This document shows positions 34,917-45,689 of a DNA stretch of 64,000 nucleotides, one piece after another (position 1 is the first letter of the stretch; each line of letters begins with the position of its first letter). Location: the NCBI GenBank assembly GCA_951812305.1, contig CATOSB010000011.1, positions 124,001 through 188,000 on the forward strand, written 5' to 3'. Made by a program: the position numbers and the translations under genes. Source of the DNA: an uncultured Paracoccaceae bacterium. Lineage in GTDB: Bacteria > Pseudomonadota > Alphaproteobacteria > Rhodobacterales > Rhodobacteraceae. The notes beneath the pieces are model-generated. The model ran no database searches. It was not told the origin of the DNA and saw nothing but the letters and a program-made list of their open reading frames with translations.

Positions 34917-35848
34917 GCCCCTGCCTCCATCAACACGTCTACATGCGCTGCACAGCTTTCGGCCAGCGCGTCGAGATCATAGCCGCCCTCCAGCGAGGAT
35001 ACCACACGGCCGTCGCACACATCCGCCGCAACTTCACAGATCCGTCGCGTGACCCAGGCGAAATCTTCCGTGCTCCAGTTCAGGTTGGCCAGCGGGTCGG
35101 CCATATGGGCGTCGAACCCGGCGGAAACGAGGATCAGTTCGGGGCGATGATTGGCCACCGCGGGCAGGATGATGTTGTCATAGGCCGCCTTCATCTCCGC
35201 CCCGCCGGTCATCGGCGCCAGCGGCACGTTCAGCACATTGCCATGCGCGCCGGTTTCATGGCTGGCGCCGGTGCCGGGGTAAAGCGGCATTTGGTGCGAC
35301 GAACAGAACAACGCGCGCTCTTCATTCCACAACAGGTCCTGCGTGCCGTTGCCGTGATGAACGTCGAAATCAATCACCGCCACGCGATCCAATCCATGAT
35401 GATCCAACGCCCGTTTCGCGGCGATGGCGACCGTGCCAAACAGGCAGAAGCCCATCGCAGTTTCGGTTTCCGCGTGGTGCCCCGGCGGACGCATCAGCAC
35501 GAAAGCATTTGTTGCCTCTTCGTCCAGAACCATATCAACCGCCTGACAGGCACCACCGACGGCGCGCATTGCCGCGCCCAAGGACCCCGGCGACATATGT
35601 GTATCTGCGTCCAGCGAGCGGTATCCTTCCATCGGTGCAGCATCCTCAATGCGCTCGACGTAACTCTCCGGATGGCAACGCAGGATTTCGGCGCGGTCCG
35701 TGACCGGCGCCTCACGCCGGTCCAGCGCGTCAAAAGCCGGCGCCAAAAGCGCGCGGGTCATATATTCGAACCGCGCCACCTGTTCGGGGTGCCCGGGCGG
35801 TGTTACGTGGTCTAGACTGGCGGGGTGTGTTACGAGTTGCGTAGCCAT
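34913..35848 (-). CDS. Histone deacetylase-like amidohydrolase
   Basis: 311 residues with the zinc deacetylase motifs RPPGHHAE, DFDVHHGNGTQ and SAGFDAHMADPL. Bacterial members act on acetylpolyamines or other acetyl-amides; the substrate here is unknown. It is first in the xseB-ispA-dxs operon. Its start codon shares two bases with that of the divergent gene at 35847, so its promoter lies inside that gene. Confidence 0.93.
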   Translation of the reverse strand: MATQLVTHPASLDHVTPPGHPEQVARFEYMTRALLAPAFDALDRREAPVTDRAEILRCHPESYVERIEDAAPMEGYRSLDADTHMSPGSLGAAMRAVGGACQAVDMVLDEEATNAFVLMRPPGHHAETETAMGFCLFGTVAIAAKRALDHHGLDRVAVIDFDVHHGNGTQDLLWNEERALFCSSHQMPLYPGTGASHETGAHGNVLNVPLAPMTGGAEMKAAYDNIILPAVANHRPELILVSAGFDAHMADPLANLNWSTEDFAWVTRRICEVAADVCDGRVVSSLEGGYDLDALAESCAAHVDVLMEAGA

Positions 35849-36419
35849 GCCGCATCAGAAACGGAATCCACCAGTGAAGACAAGTCGTATTGCCGCCCTG
35901 TGCTTTGTGTTTGCTGCCGCGCCGCTGACTGCCGGAGAGTTCGGCGCGCCGGTTTTGTCCGACCTTGACGGTGATGGTGTGGATGAGCGGTTCGTGATGC
36001 TGGACGATGACGACGGCATCGTCGATTTGCGCATCGACCATGCAAATGGTGTGACGCTGGCCCGTGATATCGCCTGGATCGGCGGTATTGGTCAGGAACC
36101 GGAACTGGCGCTGGCTCCGAATGGTTCTGTGCAGGTGGTCTCGATGAACGAATCCATTGGGCGCAGTCGCTGGCGTATGACGCTGACCATCGCCTATCGG
36201 CGCGACGCCTATCGCGTGGCCGGATTTACATTCGATTGGTACGATACGCTGGATGTAACCGACAATGGAACGTGTGATCTGAACCTGCTGAACGGTCGCG
36301 GGTATTTGTCGGTGAACGGTGGTGCGCGGCAATCGGTGCGCACCGATCAGGCGGCCCTGCCCGTCACCGAATGGAAAGATGACCACCCCATCCCCGCGGC
36401 GTGCCAGCGACCAAACTGA
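35847..36419 (+). CDS. Hypothetical secreted protein with DxDGDG motif
   Basis: 190 residues from ATG 35847, or 181 from GTG 35874, which starts directly on a signal peptide (VKTSRIAALCFVFAAAPLTAG). The mature part has LSDLDGDGVDERFV, similar to a single calcium-binding FG-GAP/VCBS blade, and one Cys pair candidate near the C-terminus. I do not recognise the family. The GTG start would leave a small gap to the deacetylase start and is probably better. Confidence 0.68.
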   Translation: MPHQKRNPPVKTSRIAALCFVFAAAPLTAGEFGAPVLSDLDGDGVDERFVMLDDDDGIVDLRIDHANGVTLARDIAWIGGIGQEPELALAPNGSVQVVSMNESIGRSRWRMTLTIAYRRDAYRVAGFTFDWYDTLDVTDNGTCDLNLLNGRGYLSVNGGARQSVRTDQAALPVTEWKDDHPIPAACQRPN

Positions 36420-36493
36420 TTTTGATTGGCACGGATCAGAGACTCTTTGAATCGAATTTGCTGAAGCCGCCATTTGCAAGCCAAGAGACAAGA

Positions 36494-36690
36494 CGCGCGA
36501 TTGCTTGCCCGTGGGATGGCGATCCTACTTTGTGGTTTGTCCGTTTATCCAAGCCAAGTCCGGAGAAGCCGAATAGCTACCGCCCAGCCTCACCAAATCG
36601 CCAGCCCGCCGGAATGGGCAGGCGATCGCGCGGCGCCTGCGGCTTGATTCAGCGCGAAGGGTGCAAACCGGCAACGTCGGCTTCAGGCCA
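36494..36690 (+). repeat. Palindromic intergenic repeat element, copy B
   Basis: Arms CGCGCGATTGCTTGCCCGT (36494-36512) and ATGGGCAGGCGATCGCGCG (36614-36632) are inverted repeats with three mismatches. Inside them GGGATGGCGAT pairs with ATCGCCAGCCC. The shared blocks with 3971-4140 are in the same order. It lies between a hypothetical gene and tRNA-Trp. Confidence 0.55.
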
Positions 36691-36730
36691 ATACCCAAAA
36701 GTTCCAATACACTTTGCGCGGCTTTGGAAT

Positions 36731-36806
36731 TGGCAGGGGCAGCAGGGTTCGAACCCGCGACCTACGGTTTTGGAGACCGTCGCTCTACCAGCTGAGCTAT
36801 ACCCCT
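36731..36806 (-). tRNA. tRNA-Trp (anticodon CCA)
   Basis: The reverse strand reads AGGGGTATAGCTCAGCTGG at the 5' end, anticodon loop CTCCAAA, T-loop GGGTTCGAACC and an encoded CCA end. The full cloverleaf is 76 nt. The acceptor stem AGGGGTA pairs with TGCCCCT. Confidence 0.98.
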
Positions 36807-37295
36807 AAGGCCGGTTTGAGGGGGTAAGGCCAATACGCCGCTAAATCAAGTATGCATTTCCTTCACTCGATCTGATTCGGCGTACAACGGTATGCAGAAA
36901 CAGATAAACCCCTGTGCAAACATGCGAAAATTCAAGCCGCTGCCATCGCGACTTGTTGAATGATGGGTAATACGAGGTCCCGTTGCCGTGACCGCGCCGG
37001 GCAAATTTGCAGTAATGTGTCGCCGGAATTTGCGTGACTTCACAGCCCGGTCGCGACAATGCGCGGCGCAGGGGAAATCAGTTCTTGATGAATTCATGGG
37101 GTTTGCGGGGACTCGTCGCCATATGCGGTCTCGCTATGACACAACCGCTCACGTTCAAGTCCATTTTTCTGTGACTTCAGGTGACTGCATTTGTGATTTG
37201 GGTCGGTTCGGCCACCTGCCTAGGTTTCTGGGTGTCGGGCAGACACACCGACGGAAACAGACCTAAGAATACCGAAACCCTGAAAGGAACAGAAA
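36807..37295. other. 489-bp region without a recognised gene
   Basis: It holds the upstream region of tRNA-Trp and of the small gene at 37296. No conserved reading frame, strong hairpin or repeat is evident on either strand. Confidence 0.5.
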
Positions 37296-37520
37296 ATGAC
37301 CCGCTATATCGCAATCGCAGCCGTTGCACTGACCACATTGACCGGCGCCGCATCGGCGATGAACAACCCGGCTGCAGGCCTTGACGGCTTTGTCACGCCA
37401 GCCCAGGCCGCACAACTGGACGAACGTACGATTTCGAAGATCAAGGCGGTCATCCACGGTGGCGATACTGAAGGCGAAAAGCAATCAATTGTTAGGAACC
37501 TTATCCGCAAGGCTGGCTGA
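37296..37520 (+). CDS. Small secreted protein
   Basis: 74 residues after GAAAGGAA. The signal peptide MTRYIAIAAVALTTLTGAASA is followed by a short charged mature part (AAQLDERTISKIKAVIHGGDTEGEKQSIVRNLIRKAG). The family is unknown to me. The codon pattern and ribosome site support a real gene. A hairpin-like GGCCGCCCCACCGGGGCGGCC terminator follows near 37554. Confidence 0.65.
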   Translation: MTRYIAIAAVALTTLTGAASAMNNPAAGLDGFVTPAQAAQLDERTISKIKAVIHGGDTEGEKQSIVRNLIRKAG

Positions 37521-37708
37521 CACCGAAGTCAGGTCTTGACCCAATCTCAACATGGCCGCCCCACCGGGGCGGCCACTATTGCAAGATCATTTCATAACAC
37601 TCCTATATTCGCACAGAAATTTCGAAACTATTGCCAAACACCAGGCATAATTGCGAAAAAATTGCGTATGACATGGAGTATCTTCCAAGCAATCGATTGG
37701 AGGGTAAA

Positions 37709-38827
37709 ATGAAAATCGGCTGTCCCAAAGAAATCAAACCGCAGGAATTTCGTGTCGGGCTGACGCCCGATGCCGCGCGAGAGGCTGTTGCCCACGGCCA
37801 CAGTGTTGTTGTCGAGACCGGTGCCGGGGCGGGCTCTGGTTTTGTCAACGATGATTATCTGGCGGCTGGTGCAGAACTGGTCGCGGCGGCAAAGGATGTG
37901 TTCGATGCCGCCGACATGATCGTGAAGGTCAAGGAACCACAGGCCGTAGAACGCAAGATGCTGCGCGAGGGTCAGATCCTTTACACCTACTTGCATCTCG
38001 CGCCCGACCCGGACCAGACACATGACCTGTTGGAAAGCGGCTGCACCGCAATCGCCTATGAAACTGTCACCGACGATTCAGGCGGCTTGCCGTTGCTCGC
38101 CCCGATGTCAGAGGTCGCCGGACGACTGGCTCCGCAGGTCGGCGCCTGGACCCTGCAAAAGGCCAATGGCGGGCGCGGCGTCTTGCTTGGCGGCGTTCCG
38201 GGCACCGCCCCGGCAAATGTTGTTGTAATCGGCGGCGGCGTCGTGGGCACGCAGGCAGCGCGTGTCGCCGCGGGAATGGGCGCGGATGTCACGGTGCTCG
38301 ACCGGTCACTGCCCCGCCTGCGTTACCTTGACGATGTATTCGGTCGCGAATTCAGAAACCGTTATTCCACCGGCGCCGCGATTGCGGAACTTATCCAGTC
38401 CGCCGATCTGGTGATCGGTGCGGTCCTCATTCCCGGCGCGGCGGCGCCAAAGCTGATCACAAAAGATCAGCTGTCGACGATGAAGCCCGGTGCCGCGATT
38501 GTGGATGTCGCCATTGATCAGGGCGGTTGCTTTGAAACCTCAAAAGCGACGACTCATGCCGATCCGATTTACGAAGTTGACGGCGTCATGCATTACTGCG
38601 TCGCCAACATGCCCGGTGCAGTGGCGCGCACCTCGACGCAGGCGCTTGGCAACGCGACCCTGCCGATCATGCTGGCGCTGGCAGACAAAGGCTGGCGGCA
38701 GGCTTGCGAGGATGATCCGCATATCCTGAATGGTCTGAACGTCCATGCTGGTCAGTTGACCAACTACGCGGTCGGTCGGGCGCTGGAGATCAACGTGTTG
38801 TCGCCCGGCCTTGCGCTGAAATCCTAG
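37709..38827 (+). CDS. ald: Alanine dehydrogenase
   Basis: 372 residues, the family length, after GGAGGG. The family start MKIGCPKEIKPQEFRVGLTP, the substrate lysine and histidine in VKVKEPQ and YLHLAPD, and the NAD motif VVVIGGGVVGTQAA are all present. It interconverts alanine and pyruvate plus ammonia. No divergent Lrp-type regulator is adjacent. AATTGCG occurs twice in the leader, 11 bases apart (near 37647), a possible operator. Confidence 0.96.
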   Translation: MKIGCPKEIKPQEFRVGLTPDAAREAVAHGHSVVVETGAGAGSGFVNDDYLAAGAELVAAAKDVFDAADMIVKVKEPQAVERKMLREGQILYTYLHLAPDPDQTHDLLESGCTAIAYETVTDDSGGLPLLAPMSEVAGRLAPQVGAWTLQKANGGRGVLLGGVPGTAPANVVVIGGGVVGTQAARVAAGMGADVTVLDRSLPRLRYLDDVFGREFRNRYSTGAAIAELIQSADLVIGAVLIPGAAAPKLITKDQLSTMKPGAAIVDVAIDQGGCFETSKATTHADPIYEVDGVMHYCVANMPGAVARTSTQALGNATLPIMLALADKGWRQACEDDPHILNGLNVHAGQLTNYAVGRALEINVLSPGLALKS

Positions 38828-38987
38828 CCCGGAATTGAGATCGCGCCTCGTTGTGCCACCCCGCGCGGAGTCAAGGCCCTTGGGCCGCCGCGCAATCGCC
38901 GACGCGCGCAGCTAGTCTTCAGAGTTTCCCAAGATAGACCAAGTCACCCACGGCGTATTTGGTTGGCCCAACAGAACCGGAAAACGA

Positions 38988-39014
38988 AAAGGCCGCCTGT
39001 TAAAGGCGGCCTTT
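38988..39014 (-). terminator. Rho-independent terminator of tuf
   Basis: Stem AAAGGCCGCCT (38988-38998) with AGGCGGCCTTT (39004-39014), loop of five, T-rich on the reverse strand beyond 38990. It lies 57 bp after the EF-Tu stop. Confidence 0.9.
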
Positions 39015-39070
39015 GACAGCTTGACCCGAACGACGGCCCGCTGCGGGGCCCTTCGCTTTACGAAAGCCCG

Positions 39071-40246
<1,176 letters not shown>

Positions 40247-40335
40247 GGGTTAAGGCACCTTGTCTTGAGGGGCCATTTCGCGGCCCGTGTCATCATCGCG
40301 CGCTCGTTAGCCGCGTGAATCGGGAAAATCAAGCG

Positions 40336-40866
40336 TTACTGAGGAATTGAAAACCATTCGGGGTTTTCCAGAAGCCAGTTTTCCACGGACTTGGCCGCCA
40401 GCGCGGAAAGGTTATCAAGCTGCACTTGTTTTGTAGGCTGGATACCCGCGCCGGAGAAGATGCCGAAAACGGTGATTACCTTGGCCTTCTCGTTCAGTTT
40501 GATGCCCTTGGCGTCGTCCCAGACGGTTACGGTTACGCCAAGCGCGGATTTCGGTGTCGGCACACCGGGAATGTCGATAGCGGCCAGGTTATAGGCATCA
40601 ATGCTGATGCCGAAATGGTAAAGCCGCGCGCCCTCATAGCGGCCGAACCGCGCGGCAATTGCACCGGTCATGGCCTTTTGCCATTCTGCCTCTGTCGCTT
40701 TACGGGAACCAGGCAGGATTTCAGGGTCGCGGGCGACCGTTATGTTATGGCCCATTCGAAAATCGCCAAGGTCCACTGGCGGGTCTACCAGATCGGCGGT
40801 GGGGTCACAGGCGGCGACCATTGCCATGAGCGCAAGGATAAGAACGGCTTTGATTGCCCGAAACAT
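40336..40866 (-). CDS. Hypothetical lipoprotein
   Basis: 176 residues with a lipoprotein signal (MFRAIKAVLILALMAMVAAC, Cys20 as lipid site) followed by DPTADLVDPPVDLGDF. The mature domain ends in ALAAKSVENWLLENPEWF. No known function is recognised. Confidence 0.75.
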   Translation of the reverse strand: MFRAIKAVLILALMAMVAACDPTADLVDPPVDLGDFRMGHNITVARDPEILPGSRKATEAEWQKAMTGAIAARFGRYEGARLYHFGISIDAYNLAAIDIPGVPTPKSALGVTVTVWDDAKGIKLNEKAKVITVFGIFSGAGIQPTKQVQLDNLSALAAKSVENWLLENPEWFSIPQ

Positions 40867-40938
40867 CGCATTTCCCTCGAATTTCTTGCCGTTCGCCTAG
40901 CGCAATGGCGGCCCAAGCGCAACGCGACGGGCGGGCCG

Positions 40939-42060
40939 CTATCCACAAATATTCTGCAAGGCACGCCAGTCGTGATCGTTGAGAGACGGTCGAAACGCCC
41001 CGGTCAGCAGCGCGTCGGCCGCTTCGGCATTCGCGATACGATCTCCAAGCGCGGGGTGAGAGGCGAAATGGGCAACGATCCCTTCGCTGTCGCCATATTC
41101 TTCCAGCAGACGCCGAAACATTGAACCCAAAGACGACGGCGGAATACCCGCTGCGGCAAGGGTTTCGTGGGCGAATGCATCCGCCAGCGCCTCTGCCTCC
41201 TGGGTATAACTGGCTTGAATAAGGCGTTCAGTCAGGAACAACACGACGGTCCCGCCCGCAAAGTCGCCAAGCAGAAGGCCAAGAACCCCGATGGACCCCG
41301 CAGTGCGGAGCGCAATTCGAGCCGGGTCTCGGTTGACCACATGGCCGATTTCATGGGCGAAGACGGCGGCGACCTCGTCGGGGTGTTCGGCTTCGTCGAT
41401 CAGGCCCCGAAAGAACACCACGCGCCCGCCGGGCAGGGCGAAGGCGTTCACTAGATCGTAATCCAGCACATCGACCTTGATCGGATAGGGCAGATCGACC
41501 CCGACGGTCAGCCGCGCCTGCATGATTTCCAGCGACCTGCGCCCGTCCAGCTCGTCGCAAACAGCAATCGGGTCGAATCCGGTTTCCGAAAAGGCAGAGC
41601 GTATCTGTTCAAACGTCGTATCACCCAGCGCCTGTTCGCCCTCTGGCGGCAGGATTTCTGCCAGTTGGTTGGCCATCACCGGCACCAGCACGAAGACGAT
41701 CAGCGCAACCGACGCCACAGCGGCGGCAGCCCAGCCGAACAGGCGACCCCTGCCCTTTACGGGCGGCTTTTGGCGCAGGTCCGGGCAGTTGGCGCGCAAT
41801 TCGGCGATGATCTGCGGGCCGAGGACATAAAGCCGCGCAACCGGGTCATCGTGATGCGCCAGTGCCAGCCAGGTCTTGTCTGCCTGATCGGGGACAGTTC
41901 GGATATCGGCGAAGGCCCAGCGCTTCATGGGCAAATCAGGCGTGCGGATTTCCAAAGCCCGCTCGCCCGTGTTCAGGTGGATTTCCACCCGACGCAGCTT
42001 TGGCGTTTCGCCGTCAAAGTAATCTGCCCCGGCGCCGGACCCGTTGAGCAGTTCGGTCAT
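40939..42060 (-). CDS. M48-family metallopeptidase with N-terminal membrane domain
   Basis: 373 residues. A cytoplasmic N-terminal domain of about 110 residues precedes one membrane span (GWAAAAVASVALIVFVLVPVM) and a periplasmic-type M48 peptidase with zinc motif HEIGH and downstream Glu in EAEALADAFAHE. Related to BepA/LoiP-type outer-membrane quality-control peptidases. Its start overlaps the end of the YjgN-type gene by 4 nt, so both are probably co-expressed. Confidence 0.9.
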   Translation of the reverse strand: MTELLNGSGAGADYFDGETPKLRRVEIHLNTGERALEIRTPDLPMKRWAFADIRTVPDQADKTWLALAHHDDPVARLYVLGPQIIAELRANCPDLRQKPPVKGRGRLFGWAAAAVASVALIVFVLVPVMANQLAEILPPEGEQALGDTTFEQIRSAFSETGFDPIAVCDELDGRRSLEIMQARLTVGVDLPYPIKVDVLDYDLVNAFALPGGRVVFFRGLIDEAEHPDEVAAVFAHEIGHVVNRDPARIALRTAGSIGVLGLLLGDFAGGTVVLFLTERLIQASYTQEAEALADAFAHETLAAAGIPPSSLGSMFRRLLEEYGDSEGIVAHFASHPALGDRIANAEAADALLTGAFRPSLNDHDWRALQNICG

Positions 42061-43403
42061 AACGCCGCCCCCACGTCCAGCGCCTCGGCAAACCCTTCCG
42101 CCTCGGCGAATTCGTCACGGTTCCGCTGCGAAATCGTGGGCAAATGACCGGCACCGACGACGGCAAACGTTTTTGCATAGTGTTGCAGGCGTGGGAACGT
42201 GATGAAGGCCTGCGCCAGCGCGCCCCACAGCAGCATGAAGGCGAAGTAGATCAGGATAGAGAAGAAAATCGTCACCGCATTGATCGCCTCGCTGCCGGAA
42301 TTCTCCAGCGCATCGATCCAGTCGCCGCCAATATCCGCACCACTTAAGAGAAACGCGAAAGCGAAAACCGCGGCGAAGGCAAACACCAGAATGATCAGCC
42401 CGACGATAAGCGAGCCGAGCATATAAATGCCGACAACCCGCGTGGTTCGGGGTTCAGCGGCGAAATAGATCGCGCCGAGACGTTTTTTCTTGGTCAAAAG
42501 CCGAAAGGTGGCGACGCGGTAATAAACCCAGCCAACCGGAAACCAGATTGCGGCGATGGCCAGCACCCCAAAACCGGAATTGTTTTCATTCCCGATCATC
42601 GCGAAGCCGACGACGCTCACACCCAGCGGGATCAACATCATCCAGACCTTGCGCCACAGCATTTGCCAGCGGCCATCCTGATGCAGGCGATGATCGCCAA
42701 AGAATGTTCGGTCGGTGCGGTATTTTTCAAGCCAGAAGGTCATGCGCGGCCAAAGGATGCCGAGCGTGATGATGGTCAGAACCATGTGCCCCATCGCCCG
42801 CCACGCATAGCCCCATGCGCCGGGTTCCAACCCGAAACGGATGCCGCGCCAGCGGGTGCGGGCGAGGACATAGCGCCGGGCGCGGTATTGGGCATAGAAA
42901 TAAAACGGGATCACACCGACGAACGACAGGATGTAGCCTGTAACATTTCCGCTGAACAACGCAAAACTGCCGAACATCAGGATCAGGTTCACGATGCCGA
43001 TGTAAAACGCCAGAAAAGTCACCGCGATCAGGAAGCCGAGCAGTTTCTCCAACGGGTCGCCGGTATATTCCAGCGGCACGCCGCCGGGTTTGATCGACGA
43101 CCAGTAATACCGGCGCAACCGCGTTTTCATCCAGAACCGGTAAAGCCCCAATGTCAGAATCGTCAGCAGGCTGGTCCAGATGGCAAGCTTGAACAGGGAC
43201 CAGCGTTTGCCGACCCAATCGGTGATCAGCTTGCCGGTGGCCGGGTCAGGTGAACTTGTTGTCTCTTGGGAACCCGCGCGGGGCCATACGCCCGGCGCTG
43301 GCACGCTTCCCGATCCACTCGGCAAGGGCGTGCTCGATTCTGGTGCGTCCGGCTGGGTCGCTCCAGGAGAGGCCTTCTGCCAGGGTGAAGGTGGTTGCGT
43401 CAC
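42057..43403 (-). CDS. YjgN/DUF898-family membrane protein
   Basis: Up to 448 residues with about eight membrane spans. The repeated pattern TLGLYRFWMKTRLRRYYW and TLGILWPRMTFWLEKYR is the DUF898 mark. The start is uncertain: the ATG at 43403 overlaps parC by 158 nt and would add a Pro/Ser-rich lead; the conserved part begins near WVGKRWSLFKLAIW. No better ATG/GTG/TTG is seen between. The function is unknown; the M48 partner is regularly adjacent. Confidence 0.8.
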   Translation of the reverse strand: MTQPPSPWQKASPGATQPDAPESSTPLPSGSGSVPAPGVWPRAGSQETTSSPDPATGKLITDWVGKRWSLFKLAIWTSLLTILTLGLYRFWMKTRLRRYYWSSIKPGGVPLEYTGDPLEKLLGFLIAVTFLAFYIGIVNLILMFGSFALFSGNVTGYILSFVGVIPFYFYAQYRARRYVLARTRWRGIRFGLEPGAWGYAWRAMGHMVLTIITLGILWPRMTFWLEKYRTDRTFFGDHRLHQDGRWQMLWRKVWMMLIPLGVSVVGFAMIGNENNSGFGVLAIAAIWFPVGWVYYRVATFRLLTKKKRLGAIYFAAEPRTTRVVGIYMLGSLIVGLIILVFAFAAVFAFAFLLSGADIGGDWIDALENSGSEAINAVTIFFSILIYFAFMLLWGALAQAFITFPRLQHYAKTFAVVGAGHLPTISQRNRDEFAEAEGFAEALDVGAAL

Positions 43404-45549
43404 TTAAGCCCCCATCCTTGTATTTTTGTAAACGCACGCCTTTGCCACGGGTCATTTCTGGCAGGTCGTCGAGTGGGAATACAAGTACTTTGCGGTTTTC
43501 ACCCACACAGGCGATGTGATCACCTGCGATGGGCGCACAGACCTGCGCCTTCACGCCGTCCTTGACGTTCAGCGCCTGTTTGCCGCTGCGGGTCTGGGCG
43601 ACAACCTCGGCCTCCGGTACCAAAAAGCCGTCCCCGGCGCTGGAGGCGACAAGCAATCTGGCATCGGGCCGGTGGATGAACAGCGCGACGATATCCGCCT
43701 CGTTCGGCAGATCGACCATCAGGCGCACAGGCTCTCCCATCCCGCGACCGCCGGGCAGGTTGGCGGCAGAGAGAGTATAAAATCGCCCGTTCGCGCCGAA
43801 CATCAATATCCTGTCCGTGGTTTCTGCATGGAAGGCAAACCGCGGCCCGTCGCCATCCTTGAACTTGAACTCAGTCGCCAGATCGACATGGCCTTTCATC
43901 GCGCGGATCCAGCCCATCTGACTGCACACCACCGTGATCGGCTCTTTCTCGATCATCGCCTCCAGCGGCACATCTTCGACCTCTGCGGCCTCGGCGAATT
44001 GGGTACGCCGCGCGCCGCCCTCGTAATCCTTACCGAACGCCTTGCGGATTTCGCGCATCTGTTCGGCGATGCGGGTCCATTGCAGGTCCGGCGTTTCAAG
44101 CAAGTCCTCAAGATCCGCACGTTCGATCATCAGATCGTCGCGCTCCTTGCGCAGTTCCATTTCTTCCAGCCGCCGCAAGCTGCGCAGCCGCATATTCAGG
44201 ATTGCATCGACCTGAACTTCGCTCAACTCGCCCGCCCCAGGCAACGGCGAAACATAATCCGCCTCTGATGTCGCGCGGGTGAATTCCTGCCCCCAATATT
44301 CCCGCATCAGGGCTGGTTTGGGATCGTCGTCATAGCGGATAATGTCGATCACCCGGTCGAGGTTCAAAAACGCGATGATGAACCCTTCCAGCACCTCCAG
44401 CCGGTGGTCGATCTTGTCCATCCGGTGCTGTGACCGGCGCAACAGAACCTCGCGGCGATGATCGAGGAAAGCGCGCAGCACTTCCTTCAGGCTGCACACT
44501 TTCGGCGTGCGCCCATCGATCAGCACGTTCATGTTCAGCGAGAACCGCGTTTCCAGATCGGAATTGCGGTAAAGCATGTTCATCAGAACATCCGGATCGA
44601 CATTCTTCGATTTCGGTTCCAGCACCACGCGGATGTCATCGGCACTTTCGTCGCGCACATCGCCAAGGATCGGTAGTTTCTTGGTCTGGATCAGTTCCGC
44701 AATGCGCTCGATCAGCTTCGATTTCTGCACCTGATAGGGGATCTCGGTGACGACGATCTGCCACTGGCCCCGTCCCAGGTCTTCGATCTCATGTTTCGCC
44801 CGCAACCGGAACGCACCACGCCCAGTGCGATAGGTTTGGGCGATACTTTCGGGCGGCTCGACAATCACCCCGCCGGTTGGAAAATCCGGCCCCTGAACGT
44901 ATTGCAAAAGCGTGTCGTCCCGCGCATCGGGCGTTTTGATCAGATGCAGGCAGGCGTTGCAAAGTTCCTCGATATTATGCGGCGGGATGTTGGTGGCCAT
45001 GCCGACCGCGATTCCGCTGGCGCCATTGGCCAAAAGGTTGGGATAGGTCGCCGGCAAAACCTCTGGCTCCTCCAGCCGACCATCATAATTGTCGCGGAAA
45101 TCGACGGCGTTTTCGTCGAGACCTTCCAACAGCGCCTCGGCAAAGATCGTCATCCGGGCCTCGGTGTACCGGCTGGCCGCCGGGTTATCGCCGTCGATAT
45201 TGCCGAAGTTCCCCTGCCCATCGACCAGCGGGTAACGCACGTTGAAATCCTGCGCCAGACGCGCCATCGCGTCATAGATCGCCTGATCGCCGTGGGGGTG
45301 GAAATCCCCCATCGTGTCGCCGCTGATCTTAGCGGATTTCAGAAACTTCCCTCCCGGCGCCAGACGCAGGCGCGACATCGCATAAAGGATTCGCCGATGA
45401 ACCGGTTTCAACCCGTCGCGCGCATCCGGCAGCGCGCGGTGCATGATCGTAGACAGCGCATATTGCAGATAGCGCTGCCCAATCGCATCACGCAAAGGCT
45501 CTGTCGATTCGGATGGCTGGATGTTGGGGTCGTCGGTAACGTCGCTCAT
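43246..45549 (-). CDS. parC: DNA topoisomerase IV subunit A
   Basis: 767 residues from ATG 45549. It has GDTMGDFHPHGDQAIYD, the catalytic Tyr in PAASRYTEARMT and a C-terminal beta-pinwheel. It decatenates chromosomes with ParE. The frame is open upstream but MSDVTDDPNIQ is the sensible start. An IS66-type element lies 140 bp upstream, between parC and a divergent SH3-protein gene, close to its promoter. Confidence 0.96.
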   Translation of the reverse strand: MSDVTDDPNIQPSESTEPLRDAIGQRYLQYALSTIMHRALPDARDGLKPVHRRILYAMSRLRLAPGGKFLKSAKISGDTMGDFHPHGDQAIYDAMARLAQDFNVRYPLVDGQGNFGNIDGDNPAASRYTEARMTIFAEALLEGLDENAVDFRDNYDGRLEEPEVLPATYPNLLANGASGIAVGMATNIPPHNIEELCNACLHLIKTPDARDDTLLQYVQGPDFPTGGVIVEPPESIAQTYRTGRGAFRLRAKHEIEDLGRGQWQIVVTEIPYQVQKSKLIERIAELIQTKKLPILGDVRDESADDIRVVLEPKSKNVDPDVLMNMLYRNSDLETRFSLNMNVLIDGRTPKVCSLKEVLRAFLDHRREVLLRRSQHRMDKIDHRLEVLEGFIIAFLNLDRVIDIIRYDDDPKPALMREYWGQEFTRATSEADYVSPLPGAGELSEVQVDAILNMRLRSLRRLEEMELRKERDDLMIERADLEDLLETPDLQWTRIAEQMREIRKAFGKDYEGGARRTQFAEAAEVEDVPLEAMIEKEPITVVCSQMGWIRAMKGHVDLATEFKFKDGDGPRFAFHAETTDRILMFGANGRFYTLSAANLPGGRGMGEPVRLMVDLPNEADIVALFIHRPDARLLVASSAGDGFLVPEAEVVAQTRSGKQALNVKDGVKAQVCAPIAGDHIACVGENRKVLVFPLDDLPEMTRGKGVRLQKYKDGGLSDATTFTLAEGLSWSDPAGRTRIEHALAEWIGKRASAGRMAPRGFPRDNKFT

Positions 45550-45689
45550 AGATGATGTGATACGCCGCAGTGGAATCTGGAACAAGCGAAGAAAAATCTT
45601 TGCCGCTCAACAGCTTCGCCACCAGACCAATTGTTTACCCTGCGTAACGGGGGACTCCAGTGGATTATTCCCCGGTATTTTAATAAAGT

